This document shows positions 16,532 through 24,678 of a DNA stretch of 55,280 bases, piece by piece. The position numbers and the translations under genes are program-made. The DNA is taken from assembly GCA_028819505.1 (NCBI GenBank), contig JAPPLH010000148.1, forward strand, positions 1,343 to 56,622, written 5' to 3'. This DNA comes from Acidimicrobiaceae bacterium (lineage in GTDB: Bacteria; Actinomycetota; Acidimicrobiia; Acidimicrobiales; Aldehydirespiratoraceae). Below the pieces are notes generated by a model. It made no database searches. It saw only the letters and a program-made list of their open reading frames with translations, and was not told the origin of the DNA. Within the stretch, counting starts at the first letter, position 1; each line of letters starts with the position of its first letter.

Positions 16532-18070
16532 ATGCCGCTCACGACCACCGAGTTGGAGTCGAAGCTGTGGGGTGCAGCCGACATCCTGCGCGGCCAGATC
16601 GACTCCAGCGACTACAAGAACTTCATCTTCTCGGTGCTGTTCCTGAAGCGGCTCTCCGACCGCTTCGCTGAGGAGGTGGACAGCGCCGTCGGTGCCGGCC
16701 TCGACCGTGAGGTGGCCGAGAGCGACCACGACGAGCACGAGTTCTTCGTCCCGCCGGAGGCCCGCTGGAGCGAGATCGTCCGTCACTCGATGAACCTGGG
16801 CGAGGTTCTGAACCGTGCCGGCGCCGAGATCGAGGAGGCGAACGCGCCGCGGCTTGACGGCGTGCTGCGCAACACGAACTGGAACGACGAGTCGAAGCTC
16901 GGCGGTCCCGCCAGCCGCGACCGCATCATCGGGAGCCTCCTGCGCCACTTCGACACCCTCGACCTGAGCGACGCCAACCTCACCGGCGAGGGCGAGCACG
17001 GCGCGGTCAATGTTCTCGGCGACGCCTACGAGTACCTGATCCGCCAGTTCGCCGACGACGCCGGCAAGAAGGGCGGCGAGTTCTACACGCCTCGCTCGGT
17101 GGTGCGGCTCATCGTCGAGCTGCTCGAACCGGCCGAGGGAATGCGGATCTGCGACCCGACGGCGGGATCGGCCGGCATGCTCATCTACACCGCCCAGTAC
17201 GTGGCCGAGCAGGGCGGCGACCCCCGCAACCTCGTGCTGCACGGACAGGAGCGCAACCTCGGCACTCTCGCCATCGGCAAGCTGAACCTGCTGCTGCACG
17301 GCCTGCGCTCGGCCCGCTACGAGGCCGGCGACGTGATCAGCGACCCGCAACTGCGCGACGAGCGGGGCCGCCTGCTCGCCTACGACCGGGTGATCGCCAA
17401 TCCGCCGTTCAGCCTGAAGGCCTGGGGGCGCGACTTCGCCCCCGGCGACCCGCATCACCGCTTCGACCGCTACGGCGCGATCCCGCCCAGGACCAAGGGC
17501 GACCTCGCCTTCGTGCAGCACATGCTCGCGGTCACGAACCCCGGCGGGATGGTCGGCGTGGTGATGCCCCACGGCATCCTGTTCCGCGGCGGGGCGGAGG
17601 GCACGATCCGCAAGGGCATGATCGAGGCAGACCTGTTTGAGGCGGTGATCGGGCTGGCCCCCAACCTCTTCTACGGGGCCAGCATCCCGGTGGCGATATG
17701 CGTCTTCAACAAGGCCAAGCCGGCCGACCGCCGCGGCCGGGTGCTGTTCGTCGACGCCGCCCAGCCCGACTACTTCCGTTCCGGCAAGGCGCAGAACTTC
17801 CTCGACCCTGAGCATGTCGCGGCCATCGTCGGGGCCTTCCGCGCATACGAGGAGGTCGAGCGCTTCGCGCACGTGGCCGACCTCGACGAGATCGCGGCCA
17901 ACGACCACAACCTGAACATCAGCCGCTACGTCGACACCACCGAGCCGGTCGAGGTCCTGAGCGTAGAGGACGCCCTCGCACAGCTCCGCGAGGCCGAGCG
18001 CAGGCGCGACGAAGCCGCCGTCCGCATGGATGAACAGCTAGCAGGTCTGGGCTATGCCCGAGACCGCTAG
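16532..18070 (+). CDS. hsdM: Type I restriction-modification methyltransferase subunit HsdM
   Basis: A 512-residue N6-adenine methyltransferase subunit. The N-terminal helical domain begins ELESKLWGAADILRGQ with NFIFSVLFLKRLSDR. The core has GGEFYTPRSVVRLIVELL, SAM motif CDPTAGSAGML near residue 208 and the catalytic ANPPFS near residue 289. With HsdS it methylates the recognition site; with HsdR it forms the restriction complex. ATG at 16532 follows a GAGGAGACT site. The last 17 bp overlap hicA, so a toxin gene begins inside the hsdM coding sequence. Confidence 0.95.
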   Translation: MPLTTTELESKLWGAADILRGQIDSSDYKNFIFSVLFLKRLSDRFAEEVDSAVGAGLDREVAESDHDEHEFFVPPEARWSEIVRHSMNLGEVLNRAGAEIEEANAPRLDGVLRNTNWNDESKLGGPASRDRIIGSLLRHFDTLDLSDANLTGEGEHGAVNVLGDAYEYLIRQFADDAGKKGGEFYTPRSVVRLIVELLEPAEGMRICDPTAGSAGMLIYTAQYVAEQGGDPRNLVLHGQERNLGTLAIGKLNLLLHGLRSARYEAGDVISDPQLRDERGRLLAYDRVIANPPFSLKAWGRDFAPGDPHHRFDRYGAIPPRTKGDLAFVQHMLAVTNPGGMVGVVMPHGILFRGGAEGTIRKGMIEADLFEAVIGLAPNLFYGASIPVAICVFNKAKPADRRGRVLFVDAAQPDYFRSGKAQNFLDPEHVAAIVGAFRAYEEVERFAHVADLDEIAANDHNLNISRYVDTTEPVEVLSVEDALAQLREAERRRDEAAVRMDEQLAGLGYARDR

Positions 18071-18257
18071 AGAAGCGATCCGAATCGTCGAGCGCGACGG
18101 CTGGTACTACGTGGGAACCAAGGGAAGCCACCGTCATTTCCGCCACCCCGTGAAGCCGGGCAAGGTGACGATTGCTGGGCCATTGGGCAAAGAACTGCCG
18201 CGCGGCACGTTCGCTAGCATTCTGAAGCAGGCTGGCCTAGACAGGAGGAGCAAATGA
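18054..18257 (+). CDS. hicA: HicA-type mRNA interferase toxin
   Basis: A 67-residue double-stranded-RNA-binding-fold toxin. KGSHRHFRHPVKPGKVTIAG contains the Gly-Ser-His active-site motif of HicA, and LPRGTFASILKQAGL matches the C-terminal helix. HicA toxins cleave mRNA and tmRNA. It starts within the end of hsdM and its stop overlaps the ATG of hicB (ATGA), giving the usual toxin-antitoxin order for hicAB. Translation from inside hsdM means its synthesis would track that of the methyltransferase. Confidence 0.92.
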   Translation: MPETAREAIRIVERDGWYYVGTKGSHRHFRHPVKPGKVTIAGPLGKELPRGTFASILKQAGLDRRSK

Positions 18258-18631
18258 GACTCAAGTATGTGGTCGTCTTCGAGAGGACGGCGAACAGCTG
18301 CGGCGCCTATGTGCCCGATGTCCTCGGCTGCGTCGGCGTAGGCGACACCTGGGAGGAAACACTGGAGTTGATCAAGGAAGCTCTGGCCGGCCACATTGAG
18401 TTGATGTTGGAGGATGGCGATCCGGTGCCGGAGCCGACGGTCTCCCTTGACGATGTCATCAGGTCCCATCTGGAATTAGTGTCTGAGGACTTTGGGGACC
18501 TGATGCAGGGTCCTGATGAGCCCTCGCCCACGGTCGCCGTGAGGTTTGAGCCCGTCGAGATCGAGGTCCGAGTTCCAAATGCGGTTCAGTCAAGCCATGC
18601 CCCTCGATCCGCCCCGGTCCCAGCAAGATGA
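18254..18631 (+). CDS. hicB: HicB-family antitoxin
   Basis: A 125-residue antitoxin with the degenerate RNase H-like HicB fold: YVVVFERTANSCGAYVPDVL, GCVGVGDTWEETLELIKEAL and HIELMLEDGDPVPEP are the family blocks. It neutralises HicA by direct binding. The C terminus past residue 95 shows no clear helix-turn-helix, so DNA binding is uncertain. ATG at 18254 overlaps the hicA stop. The intergenic gap of 71 bp after it is the largest inside the operon and could hold a secondary promoter. Confidence 0.9.
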   Translation: MRLKYVVVFERTANSCGAYVPDVLGCVGVGDTWEETLELIKEALAGHIELMLEDGDPVPEPTVSLDDVIRSHLELVSEDFGDLMQGPDEPSPTVAVRFEPVEIEVRVPNAVQSSHAPRSAPVPAR

Positions 18632-18702
18632 CAGTTCGTTCTCCCGTCCCGAAGCCCCACCCAACGCACTTTCGCCACCATCGGTGATCAGATAGGACTG
18701 TC

Positions 18703-19953
18703 GTGCCCGTAGCAGCCACGACGAGAGCACCAGACGCAACCCAAACCCCCGACGGCTGGCGCCTCGTGAGGCTTGGCGAGGTATCGGCGATCCGGCGCGA
18801 ACAGGTCAAGCCTCGCAAAGGCGATTCTCGCCCTTTCGTCGGCCTTGAGAACATGAGGTCCGGGGGAGCACTGAATGGCCACAGTACAGCAGATGAGTCG
18901 ATAAGCAACAAGACCGTCTTCCTGGAGGGCGACACCCTCTACGGCAAGCTCCGCCCAAACCTGCGCAAAGTGGTTCGTGCTGACTTCGATGGCGTTTGCT
19001 CAACCGATATTCTCGCGATTCACGCAAGTGAGAGACTGACCGGCAGCTATCTCAACCACTTGGTCCGTAGTGACATTCTGTACAAACACGCCATGCGCGG
19101 TGTAGCGGGCACCAGGATGCCGCGCACATCGTGGACACATCTGCGGAGCTTCAACTTGCTCCTTCCGCCGCTGGCTGAGCAGCGAGCTATCGCTGCGGCG
19201 TTGGACTCTATCGATGAGGCGATCAAGCGTGCCGACGAAGTCATCGCAGCTACCGAGCGCCTCCGCAACGCCCTCCTTCACGGACTCCTGGCCCGAGGTC
19301 TCCCCGGTCAGCACTCAGAGTGGAAGGAAGTGCCTGGCCTCGGCACAATCCCCGCTTCTTGGAAGGCCGTCCGTCTCGGCAAGGTGTGTGACGTTCCCCG
19401 GTACGGTGCTGGCGCGCCGGCGCGACCGTTCGACCCGACCCTGCCTCGCTACGTTCGAATCACCGATATCACTGATGACGGACGTCTTCGTCGAACTGAC
19501 GCTCGTTCGGCCGATCCCGAGAGGGTCGAAGGCTATGCACTCCAAGCAGGCGACCTGCTCTTCGCTAGGAGTGGGAGTGTAGGTAGATCGTATCTCTATC
19601 GACCGGAGGACGGCCCATGTGTGTATGCGGGATACCTGATTCGATTCCGGGCGCGGAGCAACGTCGCCGTCCCGAGATTCCTATCACTCTGGACCCGCGG
19701 ACAGTTCTACCGCAGATGGGTCGCCTCAATGTTGCGTGCAGGTGCTCAGCCAAACATCAACGCGACTGAGTATTCGTCTCTACCGGTAGCACTTCCACCT
19801 CTGTCTGAGCAGCGGGCTATCGTTGAGGTACTCGACAATGTGGATGCCAGCATTGAGCGAGCGCGCGAGGAGCGGGACGTTCTTTCGACTACCGCAAGGT
19901 CGGTTGCGGATGCACTGCTCACAGGACGTGTCCGAATTCCCAGGAGAGCATGA
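18703..19953 (+). CDS. hsdS: Type I restriction-modification specificity subunit HsdS
   Basis: A 416-residue specificity subunit with two target-recognition domains. The first opens GWRLVRLGEVSAI and ends LPPLAEQRAIAAALDSID. The second opens ASWKAVRLGKVCDV and ends LPPLSEQRAIVEVLDNVD. The repeated PPL-EQRAI blocks begin the two conserved helical spacers. It dictates the bipartite DNA site of HsdM and HsdR. GTG at 18703 is the first good start. It is followed after 7 bp by the DUF3644 gene. Codon use is somewhat less GC-rich in the second half, as expected for exchangeable recognition domains. Confidence 0.93.
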   Translation: MPVAATTRAPDATQTPDGWRLVRLGEVSAIRREQVKPRKGDSRPFVGLENMRSGGALNGHSTADESISNKTVFLEGDTLYGKLRPNLRKVVRADFDGVCSTDILAIHASERLTGSYLNHLVRSDILYKHAMRGVAGTRMPRTSWTHLRSFNLLLPPLAEQRAIAAALDSIDEAIKRADEVIAATERLRNALLHGLLARGLPGQHSEWKEVPGLGTIPASWKAVRLGKVCDVPRYGAGAPARPFDPTLPRYVRITDITDDGRLRRTDARSADPERVEGYALQAGDLLFARSGSVGRSYLYRPEDGPCVYAGYLIRFRARSNVAVPRFLSLWTRGQFYRRWVASMLRAGAQPNINATEYSSLPVALPPLSEQRAIVEVLDNVDASIERAREERDVLSTTARSVADALLTGRVRIPRRA

Positions 19954-19960
19954 GACGGTC

Positions 19961-20905
19961 ATGGCTAGGCCTAGACGCGAGATCGTGATGGCGCGATGCG
20001 CGGGATCCGCTCTTCTGGCAGCAATCGAGATCTACAACAAGCCTACAGTCAAGTACCGGGAGCAAACCGTTGCGCTTCTGATGGTCAACGCCTGGGAGAT
20101 TCTCGCTAAGGCCAGGCTAGTTCAGCAATCTGGCAGCCGAATTGAGGCAGTCTACCGAAGGAAGAGCGACTCCAGGCACTTCGAACGAGACGCTGAGACA
20201 CAGGAACCCCTTTCGCTGAGCCTTAGCGAGGTGCTCAATAGGATCGATCTACCCCAAAAGGCGAACGCCAACATACGAGGGTTGGCTCAGATAAGGAATC
20301 GGGCTGCGCACTTAGGCCTATTGACACCTGAGGCTCAGCGCATGATTCTTGCCTATGGGACTGCAAGTGTGCAGAACTTCCTGAAGTTGTCGGATGAATG
20401 GTTTAGAGAAGCGCCTCCTTTGCCTCCCTTGCTACCGATCGGGTTTCTGGGTGATGTACCGGCGGCAACAGCAGCAACTCCGTCTGGTCAGAGGAACCTG
20501 CTGAAATTCCTACAGCAACTTGCTGATGAGACGGCATCAGCCGCGTCAGATTGTGCTGTGACCATGCATGTGAATATCGAGGTAAATCGGGGGTTTAGCG
20601 GAGGCGGCAATATCGGGTTGACTGGAGATCCGGCGGCCCCTCGTGTGCGGATGAGCGATGACGAGGTGCTGGCTAGATTCCCGGCGACCTACGGGGACCT
20701 AGTTTCGGAATGCAAGAAGCGGTATCGCGACTTCAAGCAGAATCGTGACTTCCATAGCCTCATGAAGGATGTGAATGCTGACCCCCAATGCACCTATATC
20801 CGCAGGCTTGATCCAACGCGTGCGTCGAGCAAGACCTGTAAGCGATTCTATAATGCTCAGTCCGTATTCGAAGTACTTGATGACTCGTATGAGGTCAAGT
20901 CATGA
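19961..20905 (+). CDS. DUF3644-domain protein, HEPN-like
   Basis: A 314-residue protein with an N-terminal DUF3644 domain (ALLAAIEIYNKPTVKYREQT, LLMVNAWEILAKARLV). It contains QIRNRAAHLGLL, an R-N-x3-H pattern (Arg112, His117) like that of HEPN RNases. The C-terminal half is unassigned. ATG at 19961 was chosen with an AGGAG about 14 bases upstream. It sits between hsdS and mntA, and its stop overlaps the mntA ATG. Base composition is clearly less GC-rich than the flanking genes. The function is unknown; an RNA-cleaving or RNA-binding defence effector is an inference. Confidence 0.7.
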   Translation: MARPRREIVMARCAGSALLAAIEIYNKPTVKYREQTVALLMVNAWEILAKARLVQQSGSRIEAVYRRKSDSRHFERDAETQEPLSLSLSEVLNRIDLPQKANANIRGLAQIRNRAAHLGLLTPEAQRMILAYGTASVQNFLKLSDEWFREAPPLPPLLPIGFLGDVPAATAATPSGQRNLLKFLQQLADETASAASDCAVTMHVNIEVNRGFSGGGNIGLTGDPAAPRVRMSDDEVLARFPATYGDLVSECKKRYRDFKQNRDFHSLMKDVNADPQCTYIRRLDPTRASSKTCKRFYNAQSVFEVLDDSYEVKS

Positions 20906-21201
20906 AGCAACTCAGTTGTACAGATGTCTTGGATGCACTTCGGAAGCATATGGCAGTTCTTTGTGAGCAATATGGAGTGACGGACCTAATCTTGTTTGGT
21001 TCGTTCGCTCGAGATCAGGCTACTGAGACAAGTGATCTCGACCTTCTCGTTCGGTTTGATGGGCCCGCAACGTCTCGAGCGTACTTTGGGGTTCAGTTCT
21101 ATCTTGAGGATTTGTTCGGTCGGCGTGTCGATCTTGTGACGGACAAGGCGCTGCGGCCCGAGTTCCGGCCGTATGTTGAGCGGGAGGCCATCGATGTATG
21201 A
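20902..21201 (+). CDS. mntA: MntA-type minimal nucleotidyltransferase antitoxin
   Basis: A 99-residue minimal nucleotidyltransferase. LILFGSFARDQATETSDLDL carries the Gly-Ser and Asp-x-Asp motif (Asp45, Asp47), and a further acidic strand is RVDLVTD. In characterised MntA/HepT pairs this enzyme AMPylates a Tyr of the HEPN toxin and so silences it. ATG overlaps the DUF3644 stop, and its own 3' end overlaps hepT by 8 bp. DNA is less GC-rich than the surroundings. Because it follows the DUF3644 gene in the same unit, it could act on either HEPN-like neighbour (inference). Confidence 0.88.
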   Translation: MKQLSCTDVLDALRKHMAVLCEQYGVTDLILFGSFARDQATETSDLDLLVRFDGPATSRAYFGVQFYLEDLFGRRVDLVTDKALRPEFRPYVEREAIDV

Positions 21202-21556
21202 TGCGCGAGGGGAGGATCGTCACTGGAGGCTCTACGTTCAGGACATGATCGACTTCGCGGCGCGTGCTGTTGCCTACACATCGGGATTGGACCAGGATGC
21301 CTTTGTTGGCGATGGGCGCACCTACGATGCAACTCTGCGCAACCTCCAACTCATCGGAGAGGCCGCGACTCATATCCCCGCGGACGTTCGCGAGGCGAAC
21401 CCTCAGATCAAGTGGCGACAGGTGATCGCAACATGGAATCGATTGGCGCACGCCTACCTGGGACTCGATGACGACGTGATCTGGGACATCATTCAGACCG
21501 ACCTTCCCGACCTGCTGGAGAAGGCCACGCGGCTCTTGGAGGAGGAACAGTCATAG
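21194..21556 (+). CDS. hepT: HepT-like (DUF86) HEPN toxin with altered active site
   Basis: A 120-residue DUF86 protein, normally the RNase partner of MntA. NLQLIGEAATHIP and HAYLGLDDDVIWDIIQTDLP are typical. The catalytic stretch that usually reads R-N-x3-H-x-Y is here W81-N-R-L-A-H86-A-Y88: the Arg is replaced by Trp (codon TGG, one base from CGG), while His and the Tyr targeted by AMPylation remain. It may be RNase-dead or may have a shifted active site using Arg83. ATG at 21194 lies inside mntA. Its TAG overlaps the apparent ATA start of hsdR. Confidence 0.85.
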   Translation: MYDARGEDRHWRLYVQDMIDFAARAVAYTSGLDQDAFVGDGRTYDATLRNLQLIGEAATHIPADVREANPQIKWRQVIATWNRLAHAYLGLDDDVIWDIIQTDLPDLLEKATRLLEEEQS

Positions 21557-21636
21557 CCGGGACCGCCAAGCTCGACGAGTTCAACCTGGCTGAGAGGCCC
21601 GCTCTCGAACTGCTGGAGCGGCTCGGTTGGACCTAC

Positions 21637-24600
21637 GTGTCGCGGGAGACGCTGGCACAGGAGCGCGACGACGAGCGGGATGTGCTGCTGGCCGGTCGGC
21701 TCACAGCGGCTCTCAAGCGTCTCAATCCTTGGATGACCGACGACCAGGCGCAGCGGGTCATCTTCAATCTGCGACATATCGATGCCACCGGCCTGGCCCG
21801 CAACCAGGCTGTCCACGAGTACCTGTCCCATGGCATGCCCCTCACCATCGACCGGGGTGGCCGCCAGGAGACGCCCACCGTGCGCTTCTTCGACTTTGCG
21901 CACCCCCAACCGGGTGTGGGATTGAACGAGTACGTCGTCACCACGCAGTTCCGGGTGCGCCGCGGCAGCGAGCGCGGCGCACAGCGCGCCAGCGAGAACG
22001 ACGAGCGGGTCGTCAAGCCCGACTTGGTGCTGTTCGTGAACGGCATCCCCCTCGTGGTCATGGAGGCCAAGTCGCCGACGCTGCTGGAGATCTGGAAGGA
22101 GCAGGCGGTCAAGCAGCTGCACCGCTACCAGGAGGCCGGTCCGGAGTGGCACGGTACGGGTGCCCCCGAGCTCTTCGACACCAACCTGCTGTGCGTCGCC
22201 CACTGCGGCGCCGACGCCTGCTTCGGGGCCGTCGGCGCGCCCCAGAGCGCCTACACCGGCTGGAAGTCGATCGAGCCGTTCACCGAGAGCGACTTCGAAC
22301 CACGTCTCGGCACGCCTCCCGACGGTCAGGCGCGGCTCATCGCCGGCCTGCTCAATCCCACCGTCCTGCTCGACATCCTGCGTGACTTCGTGGTCTTCGA
22401 GCACGAGCAGGGACGGCTCACCAAGAAGCTGCCCCGCTACCAGCAGTGCCGCGCCGTGACCCGCGCCATCGAGCGCATCGTGCAGGGCCGCACGCCGGCT
22501 GAGCGCGGCGGGGTCGTCTGGCACACGCAGGGCTCCGGCAAGTCGCTGACGATGCTGTGGCTCGCCACGAAGCTGCGGCGCACGCCCGCCCTGCGCAACC
22601 CCACCATCGTCGCCGTCACCGACCGCACCCAGCTCGACCGGCAGATCACCAGGACCTTCCAGCAGTCCGCGGTCGACGTGCCCGAGCGGGCCAAGACCAC
22701 CCGGCGCCTCCGCGAACTGCTCCAGACCAACAGCGGCCGCACGATCATGACCACCATCCAGAAGTTCGAGGACGTGCTGAACGCTCCCGCCGGCCCACGC
22801 ACCTGGCTCAACGACGCCGGCAACGTCGTCGTGATGGTCGACGAGGCCCACCGCACCCAGTACGGGCGCCTCGCCGCGAAGATGCGGGCGGCCATGCCGC
22901 AGGCCACTTTCGTCGGCTTCACCGGCACCCCCATCGACAAGGGCTTCCGGCGGACGACACTGGGAGTGTTCGGCGACCTGATCGACTCCTACACCATCCC
23001 GCAGTCCGTCGAGGACCGCACCACCGTCCCCATCCACTACGAAGCCCGGCTCCCCGACCTGCACATCGAAGGCCCGCAGACGCTCGACCGGCTGTTCGAG
23101 GCGCTCTTCGGCGACGAGCCCGAAGTGACGCGCACCGAGATCCGGCGACGCTACGCCAACAAGGAGCGCATCGCAGAGGCAGCCAAACGCATAGAGCAGA
23201 TCGCGCTCGACATCTCCGAGCACTTCGCCAAGAAGGTCCAGCCGAACGGCTTCAAGGCCCAGGTCGTGGCCGCGAGCCGCGCCGCCGCATTGCGCTACGC
23301 GCGGCATCTCAACGACTTCGGCCTGTCCGCCTACCCGATCATCACCACCTCCCACAACGACGGCCCCGAGTTCGCCCGAGCCAGGGAGCTCGACCAAGAC
23401 AAGATCGTCGAGGACTTCATCGACCCCGACGGCGAGCCGCAGATCCTGGTGGTCGTCGACAAGCTCATCACGGGTTTCGACGCGCCCGTCGAGCAGGTCC
23501 TCTACCTCGACCGGTCAATCCGGGAGCACACGCTGCTGCAAGCGATCGCCCGGGTGAACCGCCGCTTCTCGCACTCCAGGAACGGCGTCGCGACGGAGAA
23601 GCACCACGGGCTAGTGGTCGACTACCACGGCGTGTCACGCGAGCTAGAGGACGCTCTCGCCGTCTTCGACGACGGGGACGTGAAGCAGGCGCTCACCGAA
23701 CTGGAGGATCCGGGTCCCGTGATCCAGGCTGCCGCCGACCGCGCCGAAGCCCACTTCCGCGGCCGCGACCTCGACGACCCGTGGTCGTGCGTGAGCCGGT
23801 TCGCCGCCGACGAGGCCACCGAGGGTGACTACAAGGCCGACGCCTACGAGCGGTTCGACCGCGACTACAGCGACTTCTCGACGCTGATGGACCGCTACCT
23901 GCCCGACCCTGCGGCGCTCGCCTATCTCGACCGCCTGCGCCGGCTCACCGTCGTCCGGTCCTACGTGCGCGCCCAGTTCCTGCGGGAGCGGGCCGACATC
24001 GACTGGACCGCCGTCGGCGCGAAGGTCAAGCACCTGATCGACACCCGCATCGACGCCAGCGTCCGGTGGCTGATGGCGCCCGTCTCAATCCTCGACCGCG
24101 ACTTCGAGCAGAAGATCGAGAGCCTGCCCCACGACGAGGCACGGGCCTCGCTGATGGAGCACGCGCTGCGGGCCCAGATCAACGAGCGGGTCGCAGAGAA
24201 CCCGGTCCTCTACGAGAGGCTCTCTGAGGCGCTCGCCCGCATCATCGGCGAGCTGCGGGCCAAGGTGATCGACGCGGCCGAGGGCTGCAAGCGCATGGCC
24301 GCGCTGCGCGAGCAGGTCACCAAAGAGGAGATGTTCGCCGCAGACCAAGGCCTCTCGCCGATGTCCTACGCGGTGTACGGCCTGCTGGACCGCAAACGCA
24401 TCGAGGCGACCGACCCCAGCGACCACTCGCCCGCTGCGTCGGAGCACCCGGAGTTCCAACCGGCCGACGTCGACGCCAAGGCGAAGGAGATGGCCCTCGA
24501 CATCGAGGTGATCGTCCAGAGGCTCCAGTCCCTGATCGACTGGCACGAGAACCTCGAGAGCCAGCGCGAGGTGCGGCGCGACATCAAGCGCCGCCTGCGT

Positions 24601-24678
24601 GCCGGCCCATACGGCGAGGGCGAAGTCGAGGAGCTGGCCCGCCAGGTGATGGAGATGGCCCGCAAGAGGCTGGCGTGA
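21637..24678 (+). CDS. hsdR: Type I restriction endonuclease subunit HsdR
   Basis: A translocase-nuclease of at least 1013 residues. The N-terminal nuclease has KPDLVLFVNGIPLVVMEAKS (Asp, Glu-x-Lys). The motor has Walker A HTQGSGKSLTM, DEAH in VVMVDEAHRTQYG, FTGTPI and LITGFDAPVEQVLYLDR. It cleaves unmethylated DNA after translocation. The coordinates use GTG 21637, the first canonical start, but homologous sequence (LDEFNLAERPALELLERLGW) is encoded in frame upstream to ATA 21553, which has GGAGG 8-12 bases before it. True translation probably starts there, giving 1041 residues. The 3' end overlaps the metalloprotease gene by 4 bp. Confidence 0.93.
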   Translation: MSRETLAQERDDERDVLLAGRLTAALKRLNPWMTDDQAQRVIFNLRHIDATGLARNQAVHEYLSHGMPLTIDRGGRQETPTVRFFDFAHPQPGVGLNEYVVTTQFRVRRGSERGAQRASENDERVVKPDLVLFVNGIPLVVMEAKSPTLLEIWKEQAVKQLHRYQEAGPEWHGTGAPELFDTNLLCVAHCGADACFGAVGAPQSAYTGWKSIEPFTESDFEPRLGTPPDGQARLIAGLLNPTVLLDILRDFVVFEHEQGRLTKKLPRYQQCRAVTRAIERIVQGRTPAERGGVVWHTQGSGKSLTMLWLATKLRRTPALRNPTIVAVTDRTQLDRQITRTFQQSAVDVPERAKTTRRLRELLQTNSGRTIMTTIQKFEDVLNAPAGPRTWLNDAGNVVVMVDEAHRTQYGRLAAKMRAAMPQATFVGFTGTPIDKGFRRTTLGVFGDLIDSYTIPQSVEDRTTVPIHYEARLPDLHIEGPQTLDRLFEALFGDEPEVTRTEIRRRYANKERIAEAAKRIEQIALDISEHFAKKVQPNGFKAQVVAASRAAALRYARHLNDFGLSAYPIITTSHNDGPEFARARELDQDKIVEDFIDPDGEPQILVVVDKLITGFDAPVEQVLYLDRSIREHTLLQAIARVNRRFSHSRNGVATEKHHGLVVDYHGVSRELEDALAVFDDGDVKQALTELEDPGPVIQAAADRAEAHFRGRDLDDPWSCVSRFAADEATEGDYKADAYERFDRDYSDFSTLMDRYLPDPAALAYLDRLRRLTVVRSYVRAQFLRERADIDWTAVGAKVKHLIDTRIDASVRWLMAPVSILDRDFEQKIESLPHDEARASLMEHALRAQINERVAENPVLYERLSEALARIIGELRAKVIDAAEGCKRMAALREQVTKEEMFAADQGLSPMSYAVYGLLDRKRIEATDPSDHSPAASEHPEFQPADVDAKAKEMALDIEVIVQRLQSLIDWHENLESQREVRRDIKRRLRAGPYGEGEVEELARQVMEMARKRLA

